Below are positions 56,907 to 64,000 of a stretch of 64,000 nt of DNA, one piece after another. Numbering within the stretch: the first letter of the stretch is position 1; every line of letters begins with the position of its first letter. Origin of the DNA: Sphingomonas jatrophae (GTDB taxonomy: Bacteria > Pseudomonadota > Alphaproteobacteria > Sphingomonadales > Sphingomonadaceae); the NCBI RefSeq assembly GCF_900113315.1, contig NZ_FOZG01000002.1, positions 434,001 to 498,000 on the forward strand, written 5' to 3'. The notes beneath the pieces were generated by a model. The model searched no databases. It saw nothing but the letters and a program-made list of their open reading frames with translations, and had not been told where the DNA came from. The translations under genes and the position numbers were made by a program.

Positions 56907-58175
56907 ATGGACCAGCCGCGGATCGTCGTCGTCGGGCTCGGCTATGTCGGGCTGCCGCTGGCCGTTGCCCTCGCGACGCGGTTCGAGACGACGGGCCTCG
57001 ACATCGATCCCTCGCGCATCGCGGAGTTGCGCCGCCACCATGACCGCACCGGCGAGATCGACGCGGAACGGCTGGCGCAATCGACGCTGACGTTGTCGGG
57101 CGATGCCGCGGCAGTGGCCCCGGCCGACGTCTACATCGTCACGGTGCCGACGCCGGTGGACGCGAACAACCAGCCCGACCTGTCCATCGTCGAGAGCGCG
57201 TCGCGCATGGTCGCGGGGATGCTCGATGGCGGGCGCAAGCCGATCATCTGCTTCGAAAGCACCGTCTATCCCGGCGTCACCGAGGATGTGTGCGGGCCAA
57301 TCCTGGCGGAAGTTTCGGGGCTCGTCCGCGGCGAGGATTTCTTCCTCGGCTACTCGCCCGAGCGGATCAATCCGGGCGACCGCGAACATACGATCGACCG
57401 CATCACCAAGGTCGTCGCCGGTGAGAACCCCGACGTGACGGACCGGCTGGCAGCACTTTACGGCGCGGTGACGAGCGGCGGCACCTACAAGGCGGCATCG
57501 ATCCGCGTGGCGGAGGCGGCAAAGGTCATCGAGAATGCGCAGCGCGACATCAACATCGCCTTCATGAACGAGATCGCCCGCATCTTCTCGCTCATGGGCG
57601 TGTCCGTGTGGGACGTGCTGAAGGCCGCGGGGACGAAGTGGAACTTCCTGCCCTTCCAGCCAGGGCTGGTCGGCGGCCACTGCATCGGCGTCGATCCTTA
57701 TTATCTCGCCCACTGCGCCACCGCGCTGGGCCATGATCCGGCGGTGATCCTGTCGGGCCGCGCGATCAACGACGGCATGGGTGACTGGGTGGCCGATCAG
57801 CTGGCGGCGCGGCTGGAGCCGGGGTCCGACGTGCTGGTGCTCGGCCTGACCTTCAAGGAAGACGTGCCGGACCTGCGCAACAGCAAGGTGGCGGACGTGA
57901 TCGCCCGGCTGAAGGCGCGGGGGCACCGCGTCGATGTCGCCGATCCGCGCGCGAGTGCCGATGAGGCGTCGCACGAATATGGCCTGACGCTGATCGCCGA
58001 GCCTGCCGCCGCGGCCTATGATGCGGTGCTGGTCGCGGTGCCGCACGCGGAATATCGCGCACGCGGCGCGGCCGGTGCGGCGCATCACCTGCGGCCCGGC
58101 GGCACGCTGGCGGACCTGAAGGGCCTGTTCGCCGGACAGACGTTGCCAGACGGCGTCAACTACTGGGGGCTGTGA
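56907..58175 (+). CDS. Nucleotide-sugar (UDP-hexose/HexNAc) 6-dehydrogenase
   Basis: A 422-residue UDP-glucose/UDP-ManNAc dehydrogenase-family enzyme. The NAD loop is VVVGLGYVGLPLAVALA, then FESTVYPGVTEDVC, the substrate-binding VIENAQRDINIAFMNE, the catalytic cysteine in GLVGGHCIGVDPYYLA, and GLTFKEDVPDLRNSK. The GGHCIGVDPYYL form is nearest to TviB/WbpA-type UDP-HexNAc dehydrogenases, while the neighbouring epimerase looks UDP-GlcA-specific, so the substrate (UDP-Glc or UDP-HexNAc) is uncertain. It is the last plus-strand gene of the locus. Confidence 0.87.
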   Translation: MDQPRIVVVGLGYVGLPLAVALATRFETTGLDIDPSRIAELRRHHDRTGEIDAERLAQSTLTLSGDAAAVAPADVYIVTVPTPVDANNQPDLSIVESASRMVAGMLDGGRKPIICFESTVYPGVTEDVCGPILAEVSGLVRGEDFFLGYSPERINPGDREHTIDRITKVVAGENPDVTDRLAALYGAVTSGGTYKAASIRVAEAAKVIENAQRDINIAFMNEIARIFSLMGVSVWDVLKAAGTKWNFLPFQPGLVGGHCIGVDPYYLAHCATALGHDPAVILSGRAINDGMGDWVADQLAARLEPGSDVLVLGLTFKEDVPDLRNSKVADVIARLKARGHRVDVADPRASADEASHEYGLTLIAEPAAAAYDAVLVAVPHAEYRARGAAGAAHHLRPGGTLADLKGLFAGQTLPDGVNYWGL

Positions 58176-58178
58176 GGC

Positions 58179-59093
58179 TCAGCCCCGCTCAGCCTGCATC
58201 CAGGCGCGCAGCCGGTGCCGGAAGCGGACCGGCGACAGCCAGAAATAGACGAAGGCGAACAGCTGCTTGGCCGTCGGCGCGCCGTGCGCGAACGCCGTCT
58301 TCAGCAGCGGCCCGAAGGCCCGCCGCGTGCCCCGCGTCGCCGCCATCTGCGCCGCCACCGTCAGGCAATAGCCGCTGAAGCCGCGCGGGCTCATCAACCG
58401 TCGCAGCCGCCAGCCCCACGCAATGGAGCGTTGCCACGTATGCGTGCCGCTGAGCGAGGCGAGCGTATCCGGCGCATAATAGACGACCAGCGGCTCGGCC
58501 ACGGTGACCAGCCGGTGGCCATGCTGCTTCACCGCGCGCAGCACGAACTCCCAATCCTCATGCTGCTTGGTGGTGAAGCGCAGGCGGCTGAACAGCGCCT
58601 TCGGCACCATCAGCGACGAGCTCTGGATGAAGCCCTCACCGGACCTGGTCCAGCTTTGCCGGTCGAACAGCCATTCGTCGAACGGCACCGCCTCGTCATA
58701 GACCTGCGTCGGGCGGATGAACGTGCCCGCCGCGCCGACCACCTGATATTGCGTCATGACGATGGCGGGCTCCGCCGGCGCCGCGGCAAGCTGCGCGGCG
58801 AGCTTGGTCGGCAGCCATTCGTCATCATCGTCGAGGAAGGCGACCCACGCCCCGCGCGCCGCATCCGCGCCGATGTTGCGCGCCTCGCCCGCGCCGCGCC
58901 GCCTGCCATTGTGGATCACGCGCAGCCGCTGGTCCGGAACGGCGCCGAGCGCCTCGTCGGTCGCCGGATCGTCCCCGTCGACGACGACGATCACCTCGAG
59001 ATCCGCCATCGTCTGCGCCAGCACCGTGGCGACCGCACGGCAGACCGCTGCGGGCCGGCGGGCGGTTGGAATGACGACACTGACGACCGGCAT
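58179..59093 (-). CDS. GT2-family glycosyltransferase
   Basis: A 304-residue GT-A enzyme on the opposite strand. Motifs are VSVVIPTARRPAAVCRAV, VIVVVDGDDPATDEAL, RRRGAGEARNIGADAARG and FLDDDDEWLP. The ATG at 59093 has GAGAGGGG six bases upstream. Long open frame continues upstream of this ATG but is not family-like. It converges with the dehydrogenase, 3 bp apart, so it is expressed separately from the main locus. Confidence 0.86.
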   Translation of the reverse strand: MPVVSVVIPTARRPAAVCRAVATVLAQTMADLEVIVVVDGDDPATDEALGAVPDQRLRVIHNGRRRGAGEARNIGADAARGAWVAFLDDDDEWLPTKLAAQLAAAPAEPAIVMTQYQVVGAAGTFIRPTQVYDEAVPFDEWLFDRQSWTRSGEGFIQSSSLMVPKALFSRLRFTTKQHEDWEFVLRAVKQHGHRLVTVAEPLVVYYAPDTLASLSGTHTWQRSIAWGWRLRRLMSPRGFSGYCLTVAAQMAATRGTRRAFGPLLKTAFAHGAPTAKQLFAFVYFWLSPVRFRHRLRAWMQAERG

Positions 59094-59161
59094 GCGCGCC
59101 CCTCTCGCGACCGCGTTAGCCGAGCGCGGCGCCGGGCCCAAGCCGGCCGCCCGGTGGGTGC

Positions 59162-60124
59162 TCAGAAATCGCCGGCCTTGCCCGCGCTGCCCGTCTCCGC
59201 CAGCTTGCCCGGGCTGAGCGCGTCGCCCACCGCATCGGCCAGCTTCCAGCCGCGTTTTGCCAGGCCATGAAGCAATCGCTCGGTCGGGCTCCGCTCGGGC
59301 TTGGGCGGCCTGATCTGGCTGCGGATCTGATCCAGTCGCAGCGCGATCGTGTCCATGCTCGACAGGCGCGAGACGTAGAGGTGGGCGGCGCGATCGTGCC
59401 GGTCGACGAAATAGCCGGCATTGGCCGCCGCCTCCGCCGCCTGCCGGCCGACAAAGGCGGCCTGATCGAAGGCGACGCAGAAATCGAGCGCGTTCCATGT
59501 GCCCGCGTCTGCCGCCGTCCGGTGGCACCGCTCGCTGAACGCGCGCGCCTGGGCGGCCTGCCCGTCCGCGACCAGCCGGTGGAACGAGCCCGCCCCATCG
59601 GCGACCACCGCGCGCGACACGGGCGGCATCGCCCGTGCCTCGCGAGCGGTGGCGGCGTTCAGCTCGGCGACAGTGACGCGCGCCTCGCTGTCGCCATCAT
59701 CCTCGCTGGCCACATGCGTCACCGCGCCACCGCCGGACAGCATCCGCTGCTGGATCTGCCACCCTGCGACAGCGGTGCCGAGCAACAGTGCCAGCACCGC
59801 AAAGCGTGCGGCATAGCGTCTGAACGGCGAGCGCCGGCGCCGGCGGACGACGAGCGCGGTGCTGCCTCCCCGCGACAGACTGAGCGCGCGGGCGGACACC
59901 GCCGCCCGCCGCTGCTCGGCCAGATCGGCGTCGTGCAGCGACCGCGCGGCGGGGTCGGACAGGCAGCGGAACGCCGCGTTGATCTCGGCCGTGCGCGCAT
60001 GGGCGAGCGGCGAGCTGTTGCGATCCGGATGATAGCGACGGATCAGGAGAAGATAGCGCGCCTTGATCGCGTCCTCATCGGCCGAGGGAGCGACGCCAAG
60101 CACGTCGTAATAACTGGTCCGCAC
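59162..60124 (-). CDS. Membrane-anchored J-domain protein
   Basis: A 320-residue protein with an N-terminal J-domain (about residues 3-65; SYYDVLGVAPSADEDAIKARY and the essential HPD in RRYHPDRN). A basic segment RRRRRSPFRRY and one transmembrane helix (FAVLALLLGTAVAGWQI, about 110-127) follow, then a long extracytoplasmic helical domain. The J-domain would recruit DnaK at the inner membrane. The GTG at 60124 starts at the J-domain; another GTG at 60157 gives 331 residues. It is the last chromosomal-type gene before the integration site. Confidence 0.78.
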   Translation of the reverse strand: MRTSYYDVLGVAPSADEDAIKARYLLLIRRYHPDRNSSPLAHARTAEINAAFRCLSDPAARSLHDADLAEQRRAAVSARALSLSRGGSTALVVRRRRRSPFRRYAARFAVLALLLGTAVAGWQIQQRMLSGGGAVTHVASEDDGDSEARVTVAELNAATAREARAMPPVSRAVVADGAGSFHRLVADGQAAQARAFSERCHRTAADAGTWNALDFCVAFDQAAFVGRQAAEAAANAGYFVDRHDRAAHLYVSRLSSMDTIALRLDQIRSQIRPPKPERSPTERLLHGLAKRGWKLADAVGDALSPGKLAETGSAGKAGDF

Positions 60125-60613
60125 TCGTGCTCGCGCCCTCGATCCCCGGTACAGCACGCATCAACAGGGCCTTCGCCATCTGTCGCCATAGCTGCGCGGG
60201 GCGTGCGACTCCACCATTTCGGTTCAATGCCCGCAGAAAGTGCAGGGCGTGTTTGCGTCAGGAACGATCGGACGGCGTCTCTGTCGCAACCCGCATCGGG
60301 CACAGGCGGACCGGCACGGGCTCGGCCAGTGGACGCCAGCCAAGCCGCGCGATCACGTCGTTGCTGTCCGCCGGCCGCCGGCGTCGGCCCCGATCCAGTA
60401 ACCTAGTGATGTGAAAGGTGCTGCCGTCGCTGCAATCAGTCATGGCGCCGATAAGGACCACCAGCGCCTGCACGCCCGCGGACATCAATCTCGCCGTGCG
60501 TCTCCCCTGCCTAAGGCGAGTGCTCGTCCGTGCCAGACCGCCGCGTGACAAGATCGCTGTCAACGGCTCCGCCAAAGAGGCGAAAGCGGCTACGACAACG
60601 TCTCGGGAGAAAA
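60125..60613. other. Intergenic stretch with at most one small ORF
   Basis: About 490 bases between the J-domain gene and the attachment site. The only candidate gene is a minus-strand 61-codon ORF (60443-60258, MTDCSDGSTFHITRLLDRG...) without a convincing ribosome-binding site; I could not identify it. No tRNA, terminator or promoter stands out. Confidence 0.4.
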
Positions 60614-60658
60614 TGGCGCGCCCGGAACGATTCGAACGTCCGACCCTCAGATTCGTAG
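60614..60658 (-). other. 3' fragment of tRNA-Arg(ACG): attachment-site remnant (attL)
   Basis: Read on the minus strand, this is the 3' part of a tRNA from the anticodon loop (CTACGAA, anticodon ACG) through a complete T arm (GGACG TTCGAAT CGTTC) and the acceptor strand CGGGCGC, discriminator G, CCA. The 5' half is absent: the sequence beyond 60658 does not pair with the anticodon stem, and no GCGCCCG acceptor partner is found. This is the pattern left at one end of an element integrated into a tRNA 3' end. Confidence 0.85.
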
Positions 60659-60719
60659 GGCGATAAAGCGCCTTCCAGCAACGTCCCAGAATGTCTCTTT
60701 CTGGCGCGAAAACAACAAC

Positions 60720-60748
60720 TTGCATGTTCCGCACGTTCCCTTTATGTT
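60720..60748 (+). promoter_or_regulatory. Predicted promoter of the integrase gene
   Basis: TTGCAT (60720-60725) and TATGTT (60743-60748) are separated by 17 bases, about 70 bases before the integrase ATG. Three GTTCC/GTTCT repeats at roughly ten-base spacing (60726, 60735, 60746) lie over it. The local sequence is AT-richer than the chromosome around it. Confidence 0.45.
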
Positions 60749-60768
60749 CTAGGGTATCAGCGCCCATT

Positions 60769-60785
60769 TGTTACCTAAGGTAACA
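60769..60785. promoter_or_regulatory. 17-bp inverted repeat upstream of the integrase (candidate operator)
   Basis: TGTTACCT-A-AGGTAACA has 8-bp perfect arms around one base. It lies about 20 bases past the predicted -10 box and 33 bases before the ATG, where a repressor or the integrase itself could block expression. Confidence 0.5.
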
Positions 60786-60818
60786 GCATGGCGGCCGGAA
60801 CAGACCAGGATCATAGCT

Positions 60819-62048
60819 ATGCGCAGCAAAGCTGTAGGTCTCACGGATGCCAAGATCCGAGGCCTAAACCCGCCTTCATCCGGCCAAGTGGAACTACTCG
60901 ATCAACTCGTTGGCGGGCTCCGCGTCCGCGTTGGCGCATCCGGCGGCAAGACCTTCATCCTACGTAAGCGCGTGGGAGGCTCTGTTCGGAACGTTACCCT
61001 CGGACGCTTCTCGGATGCGTTCACACTCGCCGACGCCCGCAAGAAGGCTCGATCGTTGCTGATCGACCTCGAGTCCGGGAAGGGGTTGCCCCAGCCGGCC
61101 AGTAGCACCGGTGGTGCTGTCGGACGCCTCACGTTCTCCGTGCTTTGGGGGCAGTATCTCGAGCGTGCTGTACGCGGCAAAAAGAAGAGCGCCTCCGAGA
61201 TCGAGCGCATTGGCAAGAAGTTCATCCTCCCACGCTTCGGCGATCGGCTAGCCGACACGATCACCCGGTCGGAAGTGACCGCACTGGTAGAGGACATCAC
61301 CTACCGAGATACGAACAACCCCACGCCAAGAGCGGGGCTGGGAGTGCATCAACAGCTGAGCTCGTTTTTCACTTGGGCCATGCCGAAGCTGGAAAAGCTA
61401 CCAGCCAATCCCTGTCGTGATGCGGGACGCCCTCCCCTCCCCAAGGCTCGGGACCGCTTCCTTTCGGATGCTGAGATCCGCGTTTTCTGGCAGGCGTGCA
61501 ACGCCATGGGCTGGCCGTTCGGCCCTGGCTTCAAGCTGCTCCTCTTAACCGGTCAACGTCGCGGAGAGGTGTTCGACGCAGCCCGTTCCGAGTTTGACGG
61601 CGACACCTGGGTCATCCCAGCCGCTCGAGCAAAGAACGGCAAAGCTCACATCGTGCCGCTTACGAAAGCCGCCAAGGCATTGATCGAAGACCTTCCGGTG
61701 ATGGATGGCTCGAGCAAGCTCTTTCCCGTCGCAGGTAATCCCGACGCTTCGGTCAACGGCTTCAGCAAGGGGCATCCGCGCCTCCTCCGGGAGATGGCCA
61801 AGATCATGAAGGTAGACGCGGTGGATCACTTCATCCTGCATGATCTGCGACGCACGGTCGCAACAGGCATGCAGCGCCTCGGAGTACCTATGCCCGTTAC
61901 CGAAGCCGTGCTGAACCACATCAGCGGCTCCCGATCAGGTATCGCCGGCGTCTACCAACGCTACGATTACCAGCGGGAGAAACGAGAGGCCCTGGAGAGC
62001 TGGAGCACCGAGGTCGAACGGATTGTGGGCGTGATTGGACCGACGTGA
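60819..62048 (+). CDS. Tyrosine-type site-specific recombinase (P4-like integrase)
   Basis: Integrase of the element; 409 residues. An N-terminal DUF4102 arm-binding domain (VGLTDAKIRGLNPP, LRVRVGASGGKTFILRKRVG) is followed by a core-binding domain (about 105-190) and the catalytic domain. The catalytic domain shows the first Arg in LLTGQRRGEVFDAA, the HxxR box ILHDLRRTVATGMQRLG, LNHISG, and the nucleophile region YQRYDY. ATG at 60819 has AGGA about eight bases upstream and begins at the normal family N-terminus; the open frame back to 60768 is discounted. It lies next to the tRNA fragment. Confidence 0.92.
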   Translation: MRSKAVGLTDAKIRGLNPPSSGQVELLDQLVGGLRVRVGASGGKTFILRKRVGGSVRNVTLGRFSDAFTLADARKKARSLLIDLESGKGLPQPASSTGGAVGRLTFSVLWGQYLERAVRGKKKSASEIERIGKKFILPRFGDRLADTITRSEVTALVEDITYRDTNNPTPRAGLGVHQQLSSFFTWAMPKLEKLPANPCRDAGRPPLPKARDRFLSDAEIRVFWQACNAMGWPFGPGFKLLLLTGQRRGEVFDAARSEFDGDTWVIPAARAKNGKAHIVPLTKAAKALIEDLPVMDGSSKLFPVAGNPDASVNGFSKGHPRLLREMAKIMKVDAVDHFILHDLRRTVATGMQRLGVPMPVTEAVLNHISGSRSGIAGVYQRYDYQREKREALESWSTEVERIVGVIGPT

Positions 62049-62093
62049 CTGTTGCATTTTGAACGTTGAAGGCTGCGCCGACAGGCTTTGGGA

Positions 62094-62834
62094 CTAATTG
62101 CCTGTTGCCAGGCTCGCCAGATCGGTAGCCGATACGACTGGCAAGCCATCCGCCCTACGCTCTGAGTAGCGGTCGACGAGTTGAACTGCATGCGGCCGCA
62201 TTAGCACTGTGAACCGCACCAGCTCCTCCATCACGTCAACGATGCGATCGTAGCAGCTCGACGGCTTCATGCGGCCGGCGTCGTCGAACTCCTTCCACGC
62301 CATCGCGACCGAGCTTTGATTGGGGATCGTGAACATCCGCATCCATCGGCCGAGCAGGCGTAGCGTGTTGACCGCGTTGAACGACTGCGAGCCGCCCGAC
62401 ACCTGCATGACGGCGAGCGTGCGTCCCTGCGTGGGCCGCATTCCGCCCATCTCCAGCGGCAGATGGTCTATTTGAGCCTTCATCAGCCCGGTAATCTGAC
62501 CGTGGCGTTCGGGCGAGCACCATACATGCCCTTCCGACCACATCGACAGCTCGCGGAGCTCGCGCACGGCCGGGTGATCGTCGCCTTGGACCTGATCGGG
62601 CAGCGGCAGGGTGGACGGATCGAAAATCCGGGTCTCCGCGCCGAATAGGCGCAGCAGGCGGGCGGCTTCCTCGACGGCGAGGCGCGAGAACGACCGTTCG
62701 CGCAACGATCCATAGAGGAGCAGGATGCGCGGTGCGGGATCGGCCGCGCCCAGCCCCAGCGCGGGCCGCTCGCGCACATAGTCGCGATCGAGCGCGGGCA
62801 GGCTGTCGGGATCGGGAAGCTGGCGCAGCGGCAT
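62094..62834 (-). CDS. arsH: ArsH-type NADPH-dependent flavin oxidoreductase
   Basis: A 246-residue flavodoxin-like FMN reductase. The FMN loop is [20 protein letters not shown], followed by [23 protein letters not shown] and [20 protein letters not shown], characteristic of ArsH. ArsH oxidises trivalent organoarsenicals and reduces various electron acceptors. The ATG at 62834 overlaps the acetyltransferase stop (TGATG). It is the last gene of the minus-strand arsenic operon. Confidence 0.9.
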   Translation of the reverse strand: MPLRQLPDPDSLPALDRDYVRERPALGLGAADPAPRILLLYGSLRERSFSRLAVEEAARLLRLFGAETRIFDPSTLPLPDQVQGDDHPAVRELRELSMWSEGHVWCSPERHGQITGLMKAQIDHLPLEMGGMRPTQGRTLAVMQVSGGSQSFNAVNTLRLLGRWMRMFTIPNQSSVAMAWKEFDDAGRMKPSSCYDRIVDVMEELVRFTVLMRPHAVQLVDRYSERRADGLPVVSATDLASLATGN

Positions 62835-63271
62835 CAAAGGGCTTTCACGAGATAGGCGGCCGAGGCCGGGCAAAGCGCGGTGAACTCGCGCGAGCCGGCG
62901 ATCGCCGCAGGAGCCGCGACGCGATCGGCGTCGGCGTAGCCGTTGGCGCGGAAGAACGGCGCTGCCGTGGTGGTGAGGAGGTGGAGCCGCTGGACGCGCA
63001 TGACGCGCGCGACGTTCTCTAGCAGGGCGAGGACGGCGCGACCGAGCCCGTCGCCGCGCCGATCGGCGACGATCAGGAGCGAGCGGAGCAGCCGATTGGC
63101 CCTGTCGCCTTCGAGACCGCCATAGCCGACCAAGCCCGCGTCATCATCAAACCGGAAGAATGCGCGGCCCGGTTCGGCCAGATCGGCGACGGGTAGGTCC
63201 GCGGCGGCGAGCGCGTCGCGCAGCGCGCCGAAGTCGCCGACATCGAGCCGGTGTACGCGCAATCCCGTCAC
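62834..63271 (-). CDS. GNAT acetyltransferase, ArsN2-like
   Basis: A 145-residue GNAT-fold protein. The acetyl-CoA-binding motif is [22 protein letters not shown] (split at residues about 65-86), and the C-terminal [17 protein letters not shown] is typical of the ArsN2 subgroup found in arsenic operons. A role in acylating an arsenic-containing or glutamate-analogue compound is inferred from the family and context. The start is GTG, overlapping the ynfA stop by 4 bp. Confidence 0.75.
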   Translation of the reverse strand: MTGLRVHRLDVGDFGALRDALAAADLPVADLAEPGRAFFRFDDDAGLVGYGGLEGDRANRLLRSLLIVADRRGDGLGRAVLALLENVARVMRVQRLHLLTTTAAPFFRANGYADADRVAAPAAIAGSREFTALCPASAAYLVKAL

Positions 63272-63594
63272 GCAGCTCGCGGCCCGAGCAGGATGACGCA
63301 GGTGCCGAGAAGGCAGAGCGCCGCGCCGCCCAAATCCCAGCGATCGGGCCTCACCCCCTCAACCGCCCACAGCCAGCAAAGCGACGCACAGATATAGATA
63401 CCGCCATAGGCGGCGTAGGCGCGTCCGGCCGCAGCGGCATCGACGCGGGTGAGCAGCCAGGCGAAAAGGACCAGCGACAACACGCCCGGCATCAGCCAAG
63501 CGGGCGACTTGCCGACCCGCAGCCACGCCCAGAAGGCGAAGCAGCCGGCTATCTCGGCGAGCGCGGCTCCCGCATAAACCAGCGCCGTCAGCAT
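63268..63594 (-). CDS. YnfA/UPF0060 small membrane protein
   Basis: A 108-residue protein with four transmembrane helices, of the SMR-like YnfA family: [21 protein letters not shown], then [20 protein letters not shown]. YnfA proteins are linked to small-multidrug efflux; here the gene sits between acr3 and arsN2 with single- to four-base overlaps, so it is an integral part of the arsenic operon. Confidence 0.87.
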   Translation of the reverse strand: MLTALVYAGAALAEIAGCFAFWAWLRVGKSPAWLMPGVLSLVLFAWLLTRVDAAAAGRAYAAYGGIYICASLCWLWAVEGVRPDRWDLGGAALCLLGTCVILLGPRAA

Positions 63595-64000
63595 CAGGCG
63601 ACGGCTCCTCGCTCATACCAGCCGCGCGAGCGCTTCACGATCGAGACGACCGAGAGCATCACGGGAACCTCGACCAGCACGCCCACCACCGTCGCGAGCG
63701 CTGCGCCGGAGTTTAGGCCAAACAGCGATATGGCGGCTGCTACCGCCAACTCGAAGAAGTTGGACGCGCCGATCAGCGCGGCAGGCGCGGCGACGCACCA
63801 CGCCACTCCGAAGCGGCGAGACAGCCAGTAGGCGAGGCCGGCGTTGAGGTAGACCTGAATGAGAATGGGGACAGCCAACAGCGCGATGACCAGCGGCTGC
63901 GAAAGGATCTGTTCGCCCTGGAAGCCGAACAGCAGCACCAGCGTCGCCAGCAGCGCCATCAGCGACATCGGGCTGAGCCGGGCGAGCAGCCGATCCAGCG
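63594..64000 (-). CDS. acr3: ACR3-family arsenite efflux permease, C-terminal part
   Basis: The frame is open to the right edge, so only the last 135 or so residues are visible. Four hydrophobic helices are seen, with the ACR3 features [14 protein letters not shown] and [22 protein letters not shown]. The protein exports As(III) across the inner membrane. The operon promoter and probably arsR/arsC lie beyond the window. Confidence 0.88.
   Translation of the reverse strand, partial: LDRLLARLSPMSLMALLATLVLLFGFQGEQILSQPLVIALLAVPILIQVYLNAGLAYWLSRRFGVAWCVAAPAALIGASNFFELAVAAAISLFGLNSGAALATVVGVLVEVPVMLSVVSIVKRSRGWYERGAVA

Larger units (their letters stand above)
60614..64000. mobile_element. Left part of a tRNA-integrated arsenic-resistance element
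   Basis: The tRNA-Arg 3' fragment, an adjacent P4-type integrase reading inward and a resistance operon define the left end of an integrative element or genomic island. The tRNA orientation predicts that the complete tRNA-Arg gene lies at the right border beyond the window. Only about 3.4 kb is visible. Confidence 0.75.

Noticed and set aside
60258-60443. A 61-codon minus-strand gene between the J-domain gene and the attachment site
   Set aside because: It has no ribosome-binding site and no recognisable features; kept only as a note in the intergenic entry.
60614-60690. A complete tRNA-Arg gene
   Set aside because: Only the 3' half is present; the anticodon stem does not pair and no 5' acceptor strand is found, so it is an attachment-site remnant.
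60768-60818. Integrase start at TTG 60768
   Set aside because: That start would lie inside the inverted repeat and add 17 residues unlike the family; ATG 60819 has a better site and a normal N-terminus.

Overview
The window is GC-rich, densely packed alphaproteobacterial chromosome. The best guess is a sphingomonad (Sphingomonas or a close relative). This is inferred from family content and gene order: lptD-surA-pdxA-ksgA, a pckA gene divergent from a ChvI/ChvG-HprK-RapZ-EIIA-HPr block, and a large exopolysaccharide locus with a Wzc ending in Tyr-Gly repeats. No rRNA, CRISPR array or insertion sequence was seen.

Region 1 (1-21,000) is mostly housekeeping. It starts with the C-terminal part of LptD, then SurA, PdxA and KsgA. 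An opposing run carries guaB, rsmB and a TPR protein. Next come a stomatin/NfeD pair, a cupin, and pckA with an NTF2-like gene behind it. The envelope-stress regulators ChvI/ChvG are translationally linked to a short HPr kinase, RapZ, an EIIA and HPr, with no EI in view. Then follow a TrmH-type rRNA/tRNA methyltransferase, a Bax-inhibitor-like membrane protein, ThpR, a SodC lipoprotein and a UDP-xylose synthase.

Region 2 (21,150-58,175) is a glycan locus of about 37 kb, almost all on the plus strand. The first half holds a polyprenyl-phosphate sugar-1-phosphate transferase flanked by two paralogous calcineurin-type phosphatases. It continues with an outer-membrane export lipoprotein, a Wzy/WaaL-type protein, Wzc, a Wzx flippase, an acetyltransferase and three GT4 enzymes. 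A short structured leader at 36,040-36,123 then opens a second, tightly overlapping block: YvcK/CofD-like protein, HAD phosphatase, GT2, GlmU-like nucleotidyltransferase, AsnB, EpsG-like polymerase and PglK-like ABC flippase. More glycosyltransferases, a sulfotransferase, an FkbM methyltransferase, two OafA-SGNH acyltransferases, a GT-C-like protein, a UDP-glucuronate 4-epimerase and a nucleotide-sugar dehydrogenase complete it. The locus therefore has two candidate flippases and two candidate polymerases but only one visible priming transferase.

Region 3 (58,179-64,000) has an opposing GT2 and a membrane J-domain protein. After these comes the left end of an integrative element: a 45-bp 3' fragment of a tRNA-Arg gene, a P4-type integrase, and an arsenic-resistance operon (acr3, ynfA, arsN2-like, arsH) that runs off the right edge. 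The intact tRNA gene and the right border are predicted to lie beyond the window.

The strongest candidates for something undescribed are the YvcK/HAD/GT2/NTase/AsnB block with its structured leader and 12-codon leader ORF, and a series of very short ORFs that bridge otherwise non-overlapping glycan genes.
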